DNA of 64,000 nucleotides from Pseudomonadales bacterium (GCA_012103535.1 WLWQ01000003.1:959491-1023490), one strand, 5' to 3'; positions 26,521 through 35,601 are shown, numbered from the stretch's first letter. The notes: generated by a model from the letters alone, not told the origin. Numbers and translations are program-made.

Positions 26521-28845
26521 TTAGAACCCAAACGTTGCACTAACTCCGATCATCCTTGGCGCACCAATCATCTCTTCATTAAACCCAAGAAAAGAAAGAT
26601 CAAACGCATACACCATGTACTCTTCATCCCCAAGATTTCGTCCCCACAAAGCGATTTCTGTATTCTCATCAGCTGAACGCCATGCCAGTCGAGCATTATA
26701 GAGAGTGTAGGAATCTTCACTTAAGAGTGGGCTGTTCTGCGCATCGAAGAAGACTTCATCCTGATAAGTAAAATCCAGTTGCGCGGTTAGTGTGCCATTG
26801 CCTCCACCCAACGGAAAATCATGTTGGATCAAACCGTTGTAAGTCAGGTCGGGAGACATGACTATCTGATTGCCGGAAAAATCATCGCCAGTTACTGTAT
26901 CGACAAAGTCTTTGTATTCGGAATCCAGAAATCCCAGGCCCAGGTTGATAAACGTATTAGGTGTGGGCAGCCACTGCAGTTCGAGTTCGCCACCGGTTAA
27001 ATCGGCATCGGATGCATTACTTAACACCGAGAAAGTTTGCGCACCTACAACAATAAAGGTAAATACCTGAAGATCGGTATAATCATAATGGAACAGTGCA
27101 CCATTGAATCGTATGCTTTGATCAGACAACGTAGTCTTAAATCCTACTTCGTAGTTAATCAACTCCTCTGAATCATAGGGCACTATACCGTCGACTGTAC
27201 TGTCTATGCCGCCAGCCTTAAAGCCAGTTGAAACTCCACCATAGAACATTACATTGTCATTGTATTGCCAATCTAATACGGCACGACCAGAAACAGAATC
27301 GAAATCAGTTTTGCCATTTGCTGCAAGCCGAACGTTGTTGGTTAGAAATTCCTCGTCATAAATCTGCAGGACATCATGTTCGACTTCTTCATCGGTGTAG
27401 CGCAATCCGATATTGAGTCTCACGTCGTCATTCAGATCTATAGAAGCGTCACTGTAGAGTGAAAAGCTGGTAATGGTTTGTGTGGTTCTGGAGGCACTGG
27501 TGCCGACAAACTGTGCCGGACAGAAACCATTCGGATTTCCCGGAGGTGGATTAATCATGCCATCGCCGCAGAAATCAGCATCATCGACACCGATAAAGAA
27601 AGGTCTTAGATCACCTAATATACTGAAGCCGGTACGGTCGTTCGCTTCGTCATCTAGATAGTAGGCACCTGCTATCCAGTTCCAGCCATCGCGTTGCTGA
27701 CTCAGGCGAAATTCCTGTGAGAAAGTTTCTTGTTCTACTCCCAAAACACCGGAAAGCAATTCGTTCGGGCTGGCATCAGTTTCTTCGGGTCTGGAATCAT
27801 CCAGATCATCGAACGCAGTGATAGACGTAAACACCATGTCGCCGATATCTGCCTGCAGCTTGACTGAGGCACCCCAAAATTCCGTATCATTTTTTGCTTC
27901 TACGTTGTAAGACCCTTCATCGTAAGCAGTCGCGGCAGGAATGACCGTGCCATCAGCAGTGGTAAAAGGCTGGTTTTCTGAATAACCAAAGGCATCAGCA
28001 CACAGCCCGGCTCTAATATCACCCAGTGAGCACATCTCACCCACTGCATCAAACAAACCCAGGTGCCGATACTGGACTGCATCAGATTCGGTTTTTCCAC
28101 CGTGAAAATTAAACAGCACATTTACTGAATCGCTAGGATCCCATTCGATCAGTGCTCGATAAGCCAGCTCATCAATACCCTGTTGATCGTTGCCAGTCAG
28201 CAGGTTGTCCATCCAGCCATCGGAATCGGTTTTTAATACAGAGAGTCGATAGCCAAGCGTGTCTGAGATTGGACCGCCGGCTGCACCTTCAAAACTGGTA
28301 TAGCCGAATTCGCCCGCGTTGATGCGGAGATCGGCTTCAAATTCATCTGTGGGCTTGCGGGCCACGTAATTAACAGCACCACCGGTCGCGTTGCGGCCAT
28401 AGAGAGTACCTTGAGGACCACGCAGCATTTCAATGCGCTCCATGTCTAGCAGTTGAAATATCTGACCTGCGCTTTGTGCAACGTAGACTTCATCAGCATA
28501 GGGTGCGATAGCAGCTGGCGAAAAAACACGAAAGTCGCTTACACCTACTCCGCGAATAAAGATCGCTGGTATTCCGGTTTCACCATTCGGATAACCGACA
28601 TTGAAGTTGGGAGTTTGTGCAGCGATATCAACAGATTGCTGGAAGCCAAGTTCCTCGATCATATTGCCGGTAAAGGCAGTGACCGATAGGGGAGTATCTT
28701 GCAGATTTTGTTCGCGTCTTTGCGCTTCAACAATAATCTCTTCGATGACAGCTCCTTCCTGGGCAAGCAATGATTGGCTGACCAGGGGGAGTGATGAAAT
28801 GACGGTTAGACTAATTGCGGTAGAAATTCTCGTGCGTTTAAACAT
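26521..28845 (-). CDS. TonB-dependent outer-membrane receptor
   Basis: The 774-residue protein has a signal peptide ending SLLAQ. A TonB-box-like IIVEAQRREQ follows, then a plug domain (DTPLSVTAFTGNMIEEL, VDIAAQTPNF, RGPQGTLYGRNATGGAVNYV) and a 22-strand-type barrel ending in the aromatic MIGVSATFGF. The early AQRREQNLQDTPLSVTAF pattern is that of the large family found in Sphingomonads and marine Gammaproteobacteria that takes up siderophores, plant or algal compounds and steroids; the ligand cannot be called. No TonB/ExbBD or catabolic genes lie beside it. It precedes the island junction. Confidence 0.92.
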   Translation of the reverse strand: MFKRTRISTAISLTVISSLPLVSQSLLAQEGAVIEEIIVEAQRREQNLQDTPLSVTAFTGNMIEELGFQQSVDIAAQTPNFNVGYPNGETGIPAIFIRGVGVSDFRVFSPAAIAPYADEVYVAQSAGQIFQLLDMERIEMLRGPQGTLYGRNATGGAVNYVARKPTDEFEADLRINAGEFGYTSFEGAAGGPISDTLGYRLSVLKTDSDGWMDNLLTGNDQQGIDELAYRALIEWDPSDSVNVLFNFHGGKTESDAVQYRHLGLFDAVGEMCSLGDIRAGLCADAFGYSENQPFTTADGTVIPAATAYDEGSYNVEAKNDTEFWGASVKLQADIGDMVFTSITAFDDLDDSRPEETDASPNELLSGVLGVEQETFSQEFRLSQQRDGWNWIAGAYYLDDEANDRTGFSILGDLRPFFIGVDDADFCGDGMINPPPGNPNGFCPAQFVGTSASRTTQTITSFSLYSDASIDLNDDVRLNIGLRYTDEEVEHDVLQIYDEEFLTNNVRLAANGKTDFDSVSGRAVLDWQYNDNVMFYGGVSTGFKAGGIDSTVDGIVPYDSEELINYEVGFKTTLSDQSIRFNGALFHYDYTDLQVFTFIVVGAQTFSVLSNASDADLTGGELELQWLPTPNTFINLGLGFLDSEYKDFVDTVTGDDFSGNQIVMSPDLTYNGLIQHDFPLGGGNGTLTAQLDFTYQDEVFFDAQNSPLLSEDSYTLYNARLAWRSADENTEIALWGRNLGDEEYMVYAFDLSFLGFNEEMIGAPRMIGVSATFGF

Positions 28846-28977
28846 GGGATCTCTCCAATTTTGGGGGGCCTTACAACCATAACAGTGTTTGTGGTGGAGT
28901 CAATCGGGTGGGGGAATATACCAAAAGGGGTCAAGAAAAGAGTCTGAGTAATTTGAGACTGTAGCGGGGGGAGCTGC

Positions 28978-29092
28978 GACCTACATCCCTGTAGGTCGCC
29001 CCTTCGGGGCCGTCGGCAGAGCCAACGTCCAAAATCGTTCCAGACGATTTTGTGAACCCGACTTTAAGAGTTCAAGTTCGCAGCATTCATCC
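28978..29092. repeat. Cluster of intergenic hairpins outside the island (left copy)
   Basis: Consecutive stems are visible: GACCTACATCCCTGTAGGTC, GCCCCTTCGGGGC, and CAAAATCG-TTCCAGA-CGATTTTG, then GAACCCGACTTTAAGAGTTCA and CATTCATCCAAA. The same kinds of units recur in other order at 36843-36960 on the other side of the island. They resemble a REP-like palindromic family of the host. The gap from the TonB receptor start to the island att site is otherwise empty of genes. Confidence 0.6.
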
Positions 29093-29129
29093 AAATTAAA
29101 AAGCCCAGCTATGCTGGGCTTTTTAATTT
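29093..29129 (-). terminator. Rho-independent terminator, original ssrA terminator (displaced)
   Basis: AAATTAAAAAGCCCAGC-tat-GCTGGGCTTTTTAATTT is a perfect 17-base stem with a three-base loop. It directly follows the displaced ssrA 3' fragment in the direction of ssrA transcription. It mirrors the 36961-36999 terminator beside the intact gene and so is probably the host terminator that was separated by the island. Confidence 0.8.
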
Positions 29130-29149
29130 GGTGGAGGCGGGGGGAGTTG
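29127..29149 (-). other. Attachment site: displaced copy of the ssrA 3' end (att, distal)
   Basis: TTTGGTGGAGGCGGGGGGAGTTG is identical to 36998-37020, which is the 3' end of ssrA plus two flanking bases. The copy contains the CCA end and the 3' side of the acceptor/T arm only and then diverges (GG versus GA). This is the usual signature of site-specific integration into the 3' end of a tmRNA gene, with the element restoring the intact gene. Confidence 0.85.
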
Positions 29150-29521
29150 GTAATTGTATATATCTATATGTAATATAACCATAAAGATTCATCAATCTAT
29201 CACTAGTGTTACTAGAGATGTTACTAATATTTTAAGTTTTTCCGTTGGTCCATATATAGCAATATCTCTTATTATTGTTCTAAATTGCGATCCCTAATTT
29301 CTCCGTGTCACCTATTAAATAGTCAATGATCTTGAATTTTTGTCTCGTTATCAATTAGATAAAAAGTGCTCACATCTTAAGGCCAAGTACTCAATTTTTG
29401 TGACTACGTTTGAATCTTAAAAGGACACAGAAACTCGGCGTAATGAACACTGAAACTACAGACCTGCTTCGGTAAATTTAAGGCGATATCAAATTAGATT
29501 TCGGATGAAATACAAATTGCA
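29150..29521 (+). promoter_or_regulatory. AT-rich leader of the island operon with a candidate promoter
   Basis: No gene is seen in these 372 bases, which are strongly AT-rich compared with the flanking chromosome. TTGAAT (29332) with 18 bases to TAGATA (29356) is a plausible sigma-70 promoter about 160 bases before the first island gene. GTTACTA occurs twice near 29209-29229 (short direct repeat). The long leader could hold an operator for the N-terminal domain of the second gene product, but no palindrome is obvious. Confidence 0.35.
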
Positions 29522-31777
29522 ATGAAATCGAAAAACGCTGTTTCAAAAATTACCCCTCGTGCTGTCAAAGGCTGCATAGTCACTCCAATTAGTCTTCCCG
29601 TTTCGAAATTCATTCTCAGTGTGGTAGATTCAGCTCCAGTCTTTGGTTCCGGTCCCACATTTAGAATTTGCGACGCCGGATCATTGGTCGCAATCAAAGG
29701 TAAAAAATCAATTCTAATTTGGGATCTTGTGCAAAATGAGCTGAAAACAAAATTCGAGAGTGCGTTGAGAATTGGAAAAGTAGGGATTAGTGGTGATGGG
29801 CGTTTCGCAGTATTTATAAATGCCAGAGAAATTCAGAAATTCAATACGCAATCTGGTGAAGTAAAAATTCTTTGTGACATCAAAAATGATTCTGAAAAAC
29901 TGTTTGCTACTTCCAAAAACCATGTAGCTATACCTCATAAAACCTCAGGTGACCGATTTCTGGTCAAAGTCCAGAACTATGGTGAGGATGAAGTAAGATA
30001 CCAATTTGAAGTTCCAATCCTTGAATGGTTTGAGGGATCTGCTCTTAGCAGTAACGGAAAATATTTTGCAGTCGCCAATGGGAAGAAGAAAAAAATTCAA
30101 GTTTATTGTGAAGGGAAACTCATCATTAGTAATATTCCGATGAGTCAGCATAACCAAATAAACGGATTTGTGGGTGAGAATCTACTTGTTCATAGCTCGA
30201 ATGGGTGGTCACGCCCACTTACTTATACTTTGTGGGATTGCACTAATAAGAAGATAGTTTGGTCGTGTGATATTCCACAGGGCCACGAGTACATTGGGAA
30301 CACGTCTGTCGGAATCTGGTTCGTCGATTTCAATGTAAATACCAGCAAGTCGACCGTTATTCTTCGCGATCATTTGTCCGGTATTGTTAAGGACAGAATT
30401 TCAACAAATGGTTTTAGATTATCCTGTATTGCGAAGCATTTTCTATTCGCGGATCATTCTTCGGGTGAGATCAAAATCATTTCCCATCCTTCAATGTTGA
30501 AGAGCTTCCCAGGAAATAGCTTTCATGTTGCTCCGCTGGATTCGTTCCGTGAGTGTCTACCTATTGGAGAAAAGATTCTTTATAGCTTTGACAAAGTTTA
30601 CGATGGTCTTAAAGAGCATTATCTTAACTGCTTTGATCTTTTAGGCGGATCTCTTGAATGGCAGAAAAAATACAGCTCTGCTTTTAGTATGGACATCAAT
30701 AAGTCACATATAGCGATCAGCTGTAAAGACTCTATTGACCTGTACTCTTTGAGTGGTGAATTGGAAAAATCCTTGGATCTTAAAAATTCCCCAAAATTCT
30801 CTCGCGGTATTGCGCTTGCAAATGATGGATGTATCGCTGTGCTACAAGATATGCGTATTTATTTGTGGTCTCAAGGCTCCAGTTCGCCATGCTTCTCGAT
30901 AGCAATCCCCAAAAAATTTCATGCGGCAGATCAGTTTAATCCCACATTACATTTTTCGATTGATTCTCAGAGGCTGATTGCGCATTATTTTCTCGGGGGT
31001 GGCGTGGTACTTGGAAAAGTAAATAATTCCTGGAAAAACTGCACGTTAGTTACCAACAAACAAGACACATTCTGGAAAAATGGAGATTTTTATGTCCCCC
31101 GAGAAGAGAGCGGAGTAAGTTCGGATAACAAAACTCTGAGACTAAGGAGGACAACGAATGAAGGATCTGAAGTTGCCCTCTCAATTGGAATTCCAACAGC
31201 TATCGGAAAATGCAAAATCTCATCTACGTGTGACAAGTTTGTAGTTGAAGTAGATCTCGGCGAGAGTAAACGAGTTGCGCAGGTATTTTTGTTAAATTCT
31301 GGCGAGAAATTGTCCGAAATTCCTTTGCCGTATGGTTCTTCAACTGGCTGGAATGAAATTAAATTGTTTGACGATAAGCTTATTGTTTCTGAGTATGGAA
31401 AACATTTGATTTTCGATTGTTATAGCGGAGATCATCTTGCGACCCTGTACGGTATTACGGAAGGATTTCTCTGGACCGCCCCCGCTACTGAAGTTGAAAA
31501 GTCTAGAGGTGTCAATGAATGGCTTTACACAAACAGGGAGGACTTGGTCAATGTCATTGTAGATGAGACAACAAACGGTTCGATTGCTGTTATTAAAGAT
31601 GCCGAGGAGCGTAAATTGTTCTTAGCTGCCGTAAACAAGAAGGAAAGGGTACTTTCCGCGCTTTACGATGCTGAAAAAGCCAATAAAGATCGTTTGATGT
31701 CTGAAACCCTTTCGCGGTTATCTCCCCCTAAAGATAACTCTTCTTTTTCCGAATTGCCTCACCCGCTAAATAAATGA
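29522..31777 (+). CDS. Island gene 1: beta-propeller (WD40-like) protein, 751 residues
   Basis: The protein has no signal peptide and is built of repeated beta-blade-like units. Visible ones include KSILIWDLVQNELKTKF, VGISGDGRFAVFIN, ALSSNGKYFAVAN, YTLWDCTNKKIVWSCDI, DCYSGDHLATLYGI and others; the S/GxDG(R/K)..A and WD/WDx endings suggest WD40-type blades, probably two propellers in about 650 residues. The last 100 residues change to a WLYTNREDLVNVI segment and a charged helix (AEERKLFLAAVNKKERVLSAL). Propellers in bacterial conflict and quality-control operons usually bind a partner or ligand. It is the first gene of a three-gene unit, 109 bases before the next start. The sequence is AT-rich and likely horizontally acquired. 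Confidence 0.7.
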   Translation: MKSKNAVSKITPRAVKGCIVTPISLPVSKFILSVVDSAPVFGSGPTFRICDAGSLVAIKGKKSILIWDLVQNELKTKFESALRIGKVGISGDGRFAVFINAREIQKFNTQSGEVKILCDIKNDSEKLFATSKNHVAIPHKTSGDRFLVKVQNYGEDEVRYQFEVPILEWFEGSALSSNGKYFAVANGKKKKIQVYCEGKLIISNIPMSQHNQINGFVGENLLVHSSNGWSRPLTYTLWDCTNKKIVWSCDIPQGHEYIGNTSVGIWFVDFNVNTSKSTVILRDHLSGIVKDRISTNGFRLSCIAKHFLFADHSSGEIKIISHPSMLKSFPGNSFHVAPLDSFRECLPIGEKILYSFDKVYDGLKEHYLNCFDLLGGSLEWQKKYSSAFSMDINKSHIAISCKDSIDLYSLSGELEKSLDLKNSPKFSRGIALANDGCIAVLQDMRIYLWSQGSSSPCFSIAIPKKFHAADQFNPTLHFSIDSQRLIAHYFLGGGVVLGKVNNSWKNCTLVTNKQDTFWKNGDFYVPREESGVSSDNKTLRLRRTTNEGSEVALSIGIPTAIGKCKISSTCDKFVVEVDLGESKRVAQVFLLNSGEKLSEIPLPYGSSTGWNEIKLFDDKLIVSEYGKHLIFDCYSGDHLATLYGITEGFLWTAPATEVEKSRGVNEWLYTNREDLVNVIVDETTNGSIAVIKDAEERKLFLAAVNKKERVLSALYDAEKANKDRLMSETLSRLSPPKDNSSFSELPHPLNK

Positions 31778-31886
31778 GCAACCTTAATCAGTTTCTGGAC
31801 ACAATAAATGGCCATTATGGACACTGAACCTCGCATACGAGAGATCTACAATATTCTCAGTTAATATGAACTTTGAGGGTATTAAA

Positions 31887-33410
31887 ATGCATTTTACGGT
31901 ATCCGACAATATTAGAAGAAAATTTGCAAACTCCAATGGGAAACCAAAAAAGGCTGAAGATTTGGAGAAATTAATACTGGAAGATGATGGGGATCCGGTC
32001 TTTTCACGAAATCAGAATGATTCAATTCAGCCATATACAAAAACCACAATAAAAAAGATCTTATCTTCAGAATCGAACGGTGATATTCGATGGTTTCAAG
32101 ATGAGACGCTTGCTCGCATCGCAAGATTCTTAGAATTAGATGTCGTTAAAATATCCTGTATGTTAGTTCAAACCTCTCTTGAACAAGAATTCTTGAGTGC
32201 AAAAAATCATGATGTTGTGGCGCAGATTGATGTTAAACACCCAGATTCAAGGCCAAAAGATCTTATTCGAGAGCGAGTTGAGACTTGGCAAGAGTTCTGC
32301 AAAAAGCAATCTTCATCACACAAATTGGATGAATGGTTTTCATTACTATTGAAGTACAATTTCAAGATATCAAAGGATGGGTTTGCTGGCCTTGTTGATC
32401 AGGTTCATATAGAGGGAATGCATTCTCGGGATTTGGATTCTTCAGAGCTTGTTCTATTTTCAGAATTGCAGATTCATCAAATTGAGAACGGTTCAGAAAA
32501 ATTCATTTCATTGAAACTGATTTGGCAAGAATATCTGCATCTTCTCGATTCAGTTAATGCGGAATTTGAAAAAGCCTGTCTTTTTTCAAAAGAAAAAGAC
32601 CTCAAATATTCTAAAATATTCGGTGATATCGATTTACCTCTGCGGCGCATTAAGGCTTCTATAGAGATTTTGAAATCCAAAATTGGTCTGAAAAAAACTG
32701 ATTCCACGCTTAGCATTAGTGAAATTTCTCTTCGCTTAGAACAGCTTCGAGAAAAGAATGAAAGAGTGTTAAAGGAGCAGGAAGCAGATTTCCATTTCGC
32801 CTTATTGTTTGAAAGTGGTCGATTAGACATCGGTGGTTGCTCGGCGGAAGACTTTGCGGAATCGGAGGAAAGGCGACAGGTTTTACGGCGGCGATGCGAA
32901 AGACTTTGCCATCCAGACAAATTGGCTCACTCAAACCTCTCTGAAAATCAAAAACAAGAGCTGTTAGAAAAGTTTCACGAAATTCGAGCTATCTCAAGGA
33001 GTGAAATAAACCAAGATGCGCGCTCCGAAGCCAAATTAATGGACATTCTAAATCGCATTGAAACCATTCATGTGATGGCAGGTTTGGACATCGATGTCAA
33101 TTTCGTCATTGTTGGTGAAAGTGACGAAGAGAAAATATCATGGCTCGAAAAAGAAATAGCTACCCTAAAGGCCGAAATCGCCAAGGTTGAATTTGATTTG
33201 CAGACTATGGCGTTAGATTCGAGTCAGATGAAAAAACGTCAATCTCTCACTTCAGAAGCAAGTGTGAAAGACCAGCGTGAAAGTCTTTCCGCTGAGAGAG
33301 ATATGTGCGCTGCGGAGCTTTCGGAACTAAAAAATCAGCTCCGATCATTGTTTCCAGAATCAAGTGCCATAGACCTTTTTTCTGATTTGCACATAGATAG
33401 TGAGGACTAA
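31887..33410 (+). CDS. Island gene 2: J-domain-like protein with HTH-like start and coiled-coil end, 507 residues
   Basis: GAGGG eight bases before ATG 31887 favours this start over an ATG seven codons earlier. Residues 40-90 (TIKKILSSESNGDIRWFQDETLARIARFLELDV) have the look of a Xre-like helix-turn-helix or a related helical bundle. Around residue 342 the sequence CERLCHPDKLAHSNLSENQK and LLEKFHEIRAI contains an HPD tripeptide between two helices, as in J domains that stimulate Hsp70 ATPases. Residues 415-495 form a strong coiled coil (WLEKEIATLKAEIAKVEFDL). The first helix of a classical J domain is short or divergent, so the assignment is tentative. Its stop overlaps the ribosome site of the unfoldase gene. 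Confidence 0.65.
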   Translation: MHFTVSDNIRRKFANSNGKPKKAEDLEKLILEDDGDPVFSRNQNDSIQPYTKTTIKKILSSESNGDIRWFQDETLARIARFLELDVVKISCMLVQTSLEQEFLSAKNHDVVAQIDVKHPDSRPKDLIRERVETWQEFCKKQSSSHKLDEWFSLLLKYNFKISKDGFAGLVDQVHIEGMHSRDLDSSELVLFSELQIHQIENGSEKFISLKLIWQEYLHLLDSVNAEFEKACLFSKEKDLKYSKIFGDIDLPLRRIKASIEILKSKIGLKKTDSTLSISEISLRLEQLREKNERVLKEQEADFHFALLFESGRLDIGGCSAEDFAESEERRQVLRRRCERLCHPDKLAHSNLSENQKQELLEKFHEIRAISRSEINQDARSEAKLMDILNRIETIHVMAGLDIDVNFVIVGESDEEKISWLEKEIATLKAEIAKVEFDLQTMALDSSQMKKRQSLTSEASVKDQRESLSAERDMCAAELSELKNQLRSLFPESSAIDLFSDLHIDSED

Positions 33411-33414
33411 TTCA

Positions 33415-35601
33415 ATGCCTTCACTTTCGGAAATAATAGCGTGGACGCGCTCCAGTTTTGATAACGTATCTATTGGCCTTATTTACTGCTTAATTTCTTG
33501 GATAAAAGAACACCCAGCCAGCTTGCAGAAAATAATTAGACCGAAAATCCTTGATCTTCGAGAAATTCTGAATACCTTACTTCTGGTTGAAATCGATGAG
33601 GAAGATACCAAATTTATTCAAGACATCATCTGCCAAAAGGGCGATGCCTCTGGTGTGGACTTGATTTCAATTCTTGCTAGTTCTCCAACTAACCGAGTTC
33701 ACAGGCTCTTTGAAGAACACGGAGTCAATTGGGAAAAGACTCGCAACTGTATTGCCAAGGATAAGCATGAAAAAGAATTCGATTATGCAGGGCAGTTTGC
33801 CCGTGAATCGAGGAACGTATCGAAATTGCTCTCCTCAATAAGTCGTGATCTAACATTAGAAGCAGAGCTTGGCGAATTTGATCATCTCCTTCCGAGAGAT
33901 AACGAATTAAAACCGATTGTGCGTAGTTTGGCACGGGCTAGAAAACCTAATGTAATAACAATAGGAGAGGCTGGTATCGGAAAGACCAGCATAATTGAAC
34001 TACTAGCGAGAGAATGCGTTAAAAATGCCAATCATATTCTTGCGGGGTACGAAATCTTTGAAATTGCTATTGGTGAGTTGGTAGCCGGAACTCGTTATCG
34101 AGGAGATTTTGAAGAAAAATTTTATGACGTAATAAATGGATTGAAAGAGAGGAAAAACACTATTCTCTTTATTGATGAGTTTCACTTACTTTACAGCGCA
34201 GGAAATGCTCAAAATATTGATACCAACGCTGGAAATCTGATTAAGCCGCTCCTGACAGGGAATAACATCAGAGTAATTGGGGCAACTACAAATTCTGAGT
34301 ACCAACAATCGATTGCAAAAGATCCTGCTTTGGCGAGAAGATTTGAACTCGTTAAGTTGAGCCCGCCTTGCCCAACTGAAGTAAGAAAGATGGTGGAACG
34401 GCAATCGAGCAGTTTAGCCAAGTCCCATAAAATTAAAATTGAGGAAAATGTATATAGAGAAGCAATCAACCTTGCGGACAGATATTTGCCTAATCGAAAT
34501 CAGCCTGATAAGTCCATTGACCTATTAGATTCAGCCTGCGTCACTGTTCGAGAGAAGGGCAGATCTAAAAAGATGGAATTGTTCCATCTCCAGGAAACCC
34601 TAAGCCAGATGTCTTCTATTCCTCTCAATTTAATTAATGGGGTTTCAGAAGAAAGTTCTTCTGAAATCGAATCTACTATTAATCGTCGCATAATCGATCA
34701 GAAAGAAGCTGTCAGAAAATCTGTAGACGTCATCCTGCATTATCAGCAGGATTTAGGGAGTCCCAATCGTCCCAGAGGTGTGCTCATGTTTGCCGGCTCT
34801 TCTGGTGTAGGCAAGACAGAAATGGCTAAGGCCATTGCTGAGGATGTCCTGCAAGACGCGAATGCACTCTTGCACTTATCAATGGAAGAGTATGCTGATA
34901 AAGCAAGTCTCAACAAACTATTAGGCTCTCCTTCAGGTTATACGGGTAGCGATGTGGATGGTACGCTGATCCAAAAATTGAGGGATTGTCCCATTCCTGT
35001 TCTCCTGTTAGACGAAATTGAAAAAGCAGCCCCAGAAGTGCAGCAGGCATTACTGGGAATGTGTGGCGAAGGACGAATTTGCAGCGGGATTGGCCAGTCT
35101 TACAATGTGCGCAATAGTATTGTTATTTTTACGACAAACGCCTTATCCAAGTCGGCAATGAATAAAAAGCCAATCGGATTTCAATCAATGGACAAGCCTT
35201 TATCCGCTGTTGAGTTGCTTTCAGGCTCATTCTCCAAAGAATTTTTGGGTAGAATGGATGAAGTCATTGTGTTCAATGAATTGTCCCCGTCGAGTATTAA
35301 AGAAGTACTGAAGCTAAGATTAGATGAGTATGTTCGTCAGTTAAAGGCTCATCGGATTTTGATTCAGTATGATGAGCAGCGACTTCTGGATCATATCTTG
35401 TCGAATTTTCAGTTAGTGGGTTTTGGGGCTAGGGCAGTTGAGGGTGTACTGCGACAAGCATTGAAATATCCGATTTCAAGTCTGGTGTCTTTAAGAAAGC
35501 GAAAGAAAAATCTGAACGTTTTGGTAGACGATGAGTTTTACTCTAATGGAAAGCTCAGAATTGTTGTTGATAAGGTAAAATCTGGCGCTTTGCCTGCTTG
35601 A
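33415..35601 (+). CDS. Island gene 3: ClpA-like double AAA+ unfoldase, 728 residues
   Basis: GAGGA eight bases before the ATG supports this start. Residues 1-150 are a divergent N-domain. AAA-1 has Walker A GEAGIGKT (184-191), Walker B FIDE (252-255), and the sensor/Arg region GATTNSEYQQSIAKDPALARRF. AAA-2 has GSSGVGKT (461-468), LLLDE (530-534), FTTNALSK and a C-terminal small domain with GARAVEGVLRQAL. There is no ClpB-type middle domain between the two modules; the linker is ClpA-like. IGF at residues 587-589 sits 20 residues before the FSKEFLGRMDE segment, the same spacing that the ClpA IGL loop has to its EFRNRLD (from memory), so docking to ClpP is predicted. No ClpP gene is in the island. 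Confidence 0.9.
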   Translation: MPSLSEIIAWTRSSFDNVSIGLIYCLISWIKEHPASLQKIIRPKILDLREILNTLLLVEIDEEDTKFIQDIICQKGDASGVDLISILASSPTNRVHRLFEEHGVNWEKTRNCIAKDKHEKEFDYAGQFARESRNVSKLLSSISRDLTLEAELGEFDHLLPRDNELKPIVRSLARARKPNVITIGEAGIGKTSIIELLARECVKNANHILAGYEIFEIAIGELVAGTRYRGDFEEKFYDVINGLKERKNTILFIDEFHLLYSAGNAQNIDTNAGNLIKPLLTGNNIRVIGATTNSEYQQSIAKDPALARRFELVKLSPPCPTEVRKMVERQSSSLAKSHKIKIEENVYREAINLADRYLPNRNQPDKSIDLLDSACVTVREKGRSKKMELFHLQETLSQMSSIPLNLINGVSEESSSEIESTINRRIIDQKEAVRKSVDVILHYQQDLGSPNRPRGVLMFAGSSGVGKTEMAKAIAEDVLQDANALLHLSMEEYADKASLNKLLGSPSGYTGSDVDGTLIQKLRDCPIPVLLLDEIEKAAPEVQQALLGMCGEGRICSGIGQSYNVRNSIVIFTTNALSKSAMNKKPIGFQSMDKPLSAVELLSGSFSKEFLGRMDEVIVFNELSPSSIKEVLKLRLDEYVRQLKAHRILIQYDEQRLLDHILSNFQLVGFGARAVEGVLRQALKYPISSLVSLRKRKKNLNVLVDDEFYSNGKLRIVVDKVKSGALPA

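Noticed and set aside
28978..29092. CRISPR-like array in the hairpin clusters
   Set aside because: Units are palindromes of different sequence without equal spacers; no cas genes.
32477..32920. 147-codon open frame on the minus strand inside the J-like gene
   Set aside because: It is a mirror of the coding strand with poor composition (Ser/Arg-rich) and no ribosome site.
34003..34691. Minus-strand frames inside the ClpA-like gene
   Set aside because: Antisense to Walker motifs; short and overlapping each other.
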